From the IMG/VR virus record IMGVR_UViG_3300007542_000215, positions 1 through 22,099 of that record: a stretch of DNA of 22,099 nucleotides. One strand, given 5' to 3'. The notes beneath the pieces are model-generated. The model did not search any database. It saw nothing but the letters and a program-made list of their open reading frames with translations, and was not told the origin of the DNA. Numbering within the stretch: position 1 is the stretch's first letter; the number at the start of each line of letters is the position of its first letter. The position numbers were made by a program, and so were the translations under genes. The DNA is from a virus. Positions 19,432 to 22,099 of the stretch are shown one piece after another.

Positions 19432-20650
19432 ATGGTATCCTTTTTTTAAGGATTCAAAAAACACATATATTAATGATTTAGCTTTAAGGGCAAAAAGAAG
19501 TCCTACTCATGGAGCTATATTACAATCTAAAGCCACTTATACAGGGGGGCAAGGCTTTTTATTTTTCAAAGATGATGAGCCAATAGCAAAAAAAGATTTA
19601 GACACTAAGTTTAAAAACTACATTAGAAGTGTAAATAGACACAACGACACACTACATACCTTATTTGGTTTAGGAGCTTATGACTATGCTTATTCAGGTA
19701 ACCACTATATAGAGGTTGTAAAGTCAGATACTTACACAAGTTTATTTTATCAAGATGCTTCAAAGGTAAGAGTAAATGATGATACAGCTTTCATAAGTGC
19801 TTATTGGAGAGATATTGAAAATAATCCATACTACAATAAAACAGATTATCCAGTTGAAGAAGTTGAGCTTTGGAATGGGGATATTAATACAAGGCAAAAA
19901 AGATTTATTTACCACATTAAAAACACAACTCCAGAATATGATTATTATGGGTTGCCAGAGGGGGTAAATGCTTTATTATGGGCTGACATTGAATACAAAA
20001 TCCCTCAATTTAATTTAGACTTATTTAAGAATGGGTTTTTTCCAAGTATAGCAATGAGTATTATTGGTAGCAACCCTCCAGAGGGAATGACGCCGCAAGA
20101 ATATGTAGAAGCTATAAGGGACGGTTTTACGGGGGAAGGTAACAATAGTAAAATGTTTATTCAAATGGTTGAGAGCTTAGAACAGGCAGCTCAAGTAACT
20201 GAATTTAACACTACAAGGGACGGTCAATTTACAGAGCTTCAAGAATTAGCAACTAAGAATATTATATCAGCTCATAGATGGTTTCCAAGTTTGGCAGGTA
20301 TTTCAACTGCTGGAGCTTTAGGTAGCAATCAACAAATAAGAAATGAATACAACATTGCTTTAAAAAGTGTTATTATACCTTTCTACCAAAAACCATTATT
20401 AGGAGCTTATGAAAACTTAATAAGAATAGCTGGTTTTGATTATGATTTAGACATAATAAATGTAGCTCCAGTAGGAATAGAGGATAATATAGACCCTAAA
20501 TTAGTATTGACTTTTAATGAGCAAAGAAAAATTTTAGGATTTGAAGCAGACGAAACAAAAGAAGGAATTTATTTAAAAGATAAAAATGAGCCTAACACAG
20601 GAAATGATGACGGCGGCGGAAGTGAAAACGGAAGCAATAGTCAACAGTAA
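19301..20650 (+). CDS. Portal protein
   Basis: A 449-aa portal of the HK97/PBSX type. Recognisable segments: LALRAKRSPTHGAILQSKATYTGG (~61-84), TLFGLGAYDYAYSGNHYIEVV, FYQDASKVRVNDD, LLWADIEYKIPQFNLDLFKNGFFPSIAMSI (helical stem), EYVEAIRDGFTGEGNNSKMFI, and TKNIISAHRWFPSLAGISTAGALGSNQQIRNEYN, the conserved loop-helix of portal proteins. The first ~45 residues (K/Q/T rich) are disordered, and the C-terminus is a Gly/Ser/Asn-rich tail. Twelve copies form the DNA gate at one capsid vertex. ATG 19301 is the only start before the conserved core. It overlaps the 19171 gene by 131 nt. It lies after the capsid gene, opposite to the usual order. Confidence 0.88.
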   Translation: MEKQKEQARKPRHRKVPQKKILAITTQDAKPTEEKQTKNEQTTKWYPFFKDSKNTYINDLALRAKRSPTHGAILQSKATYTGGQGFLFFKDDEPIAKKDLDTKFKNYIRSVNRHNDTLHTLFGLGAYDYAYSGNHYIEVVKSDTYTSLFYQDASKVRVNDDTAFISAYWRDIENNPYYNKTDYPVEEVELWNGDINTRQKRFIYHIKNTTPEYDYYGLPEGVNALLWADIEYKIPQFNLDLFKNGFFPSIAMSIIGSNPPEGMTPQEYVEAIRDGFTGEGNNSKMFIQMVESLEQAAQVTEFNTTRDGQFTELQELATKNIISAHRWFPSLAGISTAGALGSNQQIRNEYNIALKSVIIPFYQKPLLGAYENLIRIAGFDYDLDIINVAPVGIEDNIDPKLVLTFNEQRKILGFEADETKEGIYLKDKNEPNTGNDDGGGSENGSNSQQ

Positions 20651-21074
20651 TTTAGACACAGCATACTTGGATGGTCGTATTTTAGATGCTCAAAGGCATT
20701 ATATTAGACCATTTATAGGTAATGATTTTTACGAAGAGTTATTAACTCAAATTGCTGCAAGCACATTAACAGTAGCAAATACTAACATAATGGTTTATAT
20801 AAAAAGAGCTTTAGCTTATTATGTTGTTTATGAGGCTTTACCATCTATTAGAGGTCAAGTTAGTAAAGGCGGTGTAATGGTTAATATAAGCTCAACAAGT
20901 GAGCCAGCAAGTGATTTAACTTTTGGGTTGATTAGAAATGATTATAATTCTAAGGCTGAAAGGTATATGAAAGAAATAGATTTTTATATAAAAGATGTTA
21001 GAAAGGATGATTCTACTGCTTATCCTTTATACTGTAAAAATCAAACTCAAACAAGTGGAATAATTATATATTAA
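20586..21074 (+). CDS. Head-tail connector / head-completion-like protein
   Basis: A 162-aa mostly helical protein: YLDGRILDAQRHYIRPFIGNDFYEELLTQIAAS (27-59), NIMVYIKRALAYYVVYEALPSI (67-88), GVMVNISSTSEPAS (96-109) then helix NDYNSKAERYMKEIDFYIK. The 'Q..yI.pfIG..fY..L' line, helical pair and central 'G..vn.s' hairpin are the layout of gp6/gp15-type adaptors, and the Bacteroidetes DUF6712 group seems the best match. It would sit below the portal and help seal the head. The start at 20586 overlaps the portal by 65 nt; ATG codons at 20604 and 20607 are alternatives. It ends in a TAATG overlap with the next gene. Confidence 0.7.
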   Translation: MSLTQEMMTAAEVKTEAIVNSNLDTAYLDGRILDAQRHYIRPFIGNDFYEELLTQIAASTLTVANTNIMVYIKRALAYYVVYEALPSIRGQVSKGGVMVNISSTSEPASDLTFGLIRNDYNSKAERYMKEIDFYIKDVRKDDSTAYPLYCKNQTQTSGIIIY

Positions 21075-21799
21075 TGATTTATAAAACAGCAATATCACCT
21101 TACTCGATAAAAGAAATAGATGCCGAAACACCTCCTTTTAGCCTTGCTTCTGCTTTACACGAATGGAACTATCAAAATGCTACTGATGTTGGCACAACAG
21201 TTACTGCCGTTGACACAGGGAGTATAGGTGGTTTTGATATGACAAATCCATCAGCTGTTGAAAAACCAACATTAATATCAAATGGGTTTGGCTTTAATAA
21301 TGCTGAAGCTTTAATATATAACACATCATCCCCATTTAGAGGGGCAGATGCAATAGGGGTTATACACGCATTAGTTTATTTTGATAATTCAAATCTAACA
21401 TCATTTTCGACAGCAGACAGCACAAGTAATTCGTCAGACAGATATAGAATTGACACTTTATCGCAAAACTCAAGATTTCAAATCGTTAAGTCTGGGGCGG
21501 TAGCAAATCAAATAACAACAGCAACATATAGTGGGTGGAAGTTAGTTAGTATAGTTAATGATGGTATTGACAACTATCATTATATTGATGGTGTAGAGAT
21601 ATTGTCTTTTTCCTTTGACAACGTAGGGGGTAATTGGTTTAATCAAATATCGGCAAACGATAATATTGCAATAGGTGTACAATATCGTTTAAATCCTATA
21701 TATGGAACTGGGTTTGTTAAATATGTTTCTTATTGCGCATATGTAAGTAAAGCAAGTGCAGAAGCTGATATGCAATTAATTTTAAACTCAAATCTGTAA
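21074..21799 (+). CDS. LamG / concanavalin A-like domain protein (decoration or adsorption)
   Basis: A 241-aa beta protein. From about residue 25 (FSLASALHEWNYQ) it has the sequence rhythm of a LamG/concanavalin A-like jelly roll: GFGFNNAEALIYNTSSPFRGAD, IGVIHALVYFDNSN, WKLVSIVNDGIDNYHYIDGVEILSFSF (the 'W-x-x-V-x-x-D-G' and 'YiDG' strands), IAIGVQYRLNPIYGTGFVKYVSYCAYVSKASAEADMQLIL at the end. Such domains bind sugars in many proteins, including phage fibres and capsid decoration proteins. Its place after portal and connector suggests a virion-surface protein binding host polysaccharide or mucus, which is inference. No signal peptide. TAATG overlaps join it to both neighbours. Confidence 0.65.
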   Translation: MIYKTAISPYSIKEIDAETPPFSLASALHEWNYQNATDVGTTVTAVDTGSIGGFDMTNPSAVEKPTLISNGFGFNNAEALIYNTSSPFRGADAIGVIHALVYFDNSNLTSFSTADSTSNSSDRYRIDTLSQNSRFQIVKSGAVANQITTATYSGWKLVSIVNDGIDNYHYIDGVEILSFSFDNVGGNWFNQISANDNIAIGVQYRLNPIYGTGFVKYVSYCAYVSKASAEADMQLILNSNL

Positions 21800-22029
21800 T
21801 GTTAGTATCGGAATTTAAAAAAATAAAAGAATACAACGAGGCAAACCAACAAGCCCATAAAATTTTAACTAAAGTTAAAGGGTATAATTCGCCTATATAT
21901 GCAAGTGAAAAGCCGATAATGAGCATTAAAGGCACTTATTTATTACCAGTTATTGAAAGGTTTAAAAAGTACCTACCTTTTGAGGGTAAAGAGATTGATT
22001 CAAGTTATATAAAAGTTAATGAGGAATGA
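21799..22029 (+). CDS. Small hypothetical protein
   Basis: A 76-aa mainly helical, lysine-rich protein (VSEFKKIKEYNEANQQAHKILTKVKG, then YASEKPIMSIKGTYLLPVIERFKKYLPFEG). I do not recognise it. It begins in a TAATG overlap and ends in an ATGA overlap, so it is translated with its neighbours; nothing else in the sequence gives its role. Confidence 0.65.
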   Translation: MLVSEFKKIKEYNEANQQAHKILTKVKGYNSPIYASEKPIMSIKGTYLLPVIERFKKYLPFEGKEIDSSYIKVNEE

Positions 22030-22099
22030 CTAATACAGAGATAATATCAACAATATTAGGCAGTTCTTTAGTTACAGGGTTAGTAGGTTGGATTTTAGG
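22026..22099 (+). CDS. Start of a small membrane protein (cut by window end)
   Basis: The ORF begins in the ATGA overlap with the previous gene and runs open to the end of the window. The visible 24 residues, MTNTEIISTILGSSLVTGLVGWIL, contain one hydrophobic stretch with glycines that looks like a transmembrane segment. In Bacteroidetes phages, short single-span proteins with a coiled coil after the membrane segment often follow head genes and may act in lysis (holin or spanin-like). Too little is seen to choose. Confidence 0.5.
   Translation, partial: MTNTEIISTILGSSLVTGLVGWIL

Noticed and set aside
1-22099. CRISPR array, tRNA, rRNA or insertion sequence
   Set aside because: No regularly spaced repeats, cloverleaf-like segments, transposase motifs or long terminal inverted repeats found by eye.

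Overview
The window is part of a tailed-phage genome, free phage or prophage. It most likely infects a flavobacterium-like member of the Bacteroidetes. Evidence for the host group: very AT-rich DNA, promoter-like TAnnTTTG boxes in the gaps, little Shine-Dalgarno signal, and tail and head proteins of types typical of Bacteroidetes siphophages. Every gene I accept is on the + strand, tightly packed, with many ATGA, TAATG or TTGA stop/start overlaps. I see no integrase, repressor, tRNA, CRISPR array or insertion sequence, so lifestyle cannot be judged.

Layout. (1) 1-770: end of a replication/recombination block, the C-terminal half of a SNF2-like helicase and a VRR-NUC nuclease. (2) 848-3547: promoter-like box, small and large terminase, then a gene read in two frames across an 11-T tract, which I interpret as a tail-assembly-chaperone-like pair. 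(3) 3547-7820: a sugar/surface-chemistry island of two GT-A-like glycosyltransferases, a DUF616 (TOD1/MUCI70-like) glycosyltransferase, a 104-aa unknown, an LpxA-like hexapeptide acyltransferase, and an asparagine-synthetase-like enzyme split into glutaminase and synthetase ORFs. It is fused to the terminase transcript by overlapping stops and starts and closed by a clear intrinsic terminator at 7869-7893. (4) 7952-16414: promoter-like box, neck/tail-completion candidates, two large tail-tip/baseplate proteins (the second with fibre-like C-terminal domains), the tape measure protein and three small proteins. (5) 16443-22099: promoter-like boxes, ClpP-type protease plus scaffold, major capsid protein (interrupted by a -1 frame change), probable tail tube protein bracketed by two matching hairpins, a small protein, portal, connector candidate, a LamG-like domain protein, a small unknown and the start of a membrane protein.

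How it fits together: terminase and portal package DNA into a capsid built from the MCP with the protease-scaffold. The tail module builds a non-contractile tail; at about 0.15 nm per residue an 839-aa tape measure suggests roughly 125 nm. The island could alter host surface glycans or decorate the virion itself. Its place inside the packaging operon favours expression with the late genes.

Most notable: the capsid gene requires a -1 shift, and a textbook slippery heptamer T_TTA_AAT sits inside the 40-nt stretch where the shift must occur. The chaperone-like gene also requires -1, at T11. The helicase end and the asparagine-synthetase-like gene also break frame. Either this phage uses recoding heavily, or the assembly carries single-base errors; the sequence alone cannot decide. 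The gene order (tail tip before tape measure, tail before head, portal after capsid) is also far from the usual siphophage order.
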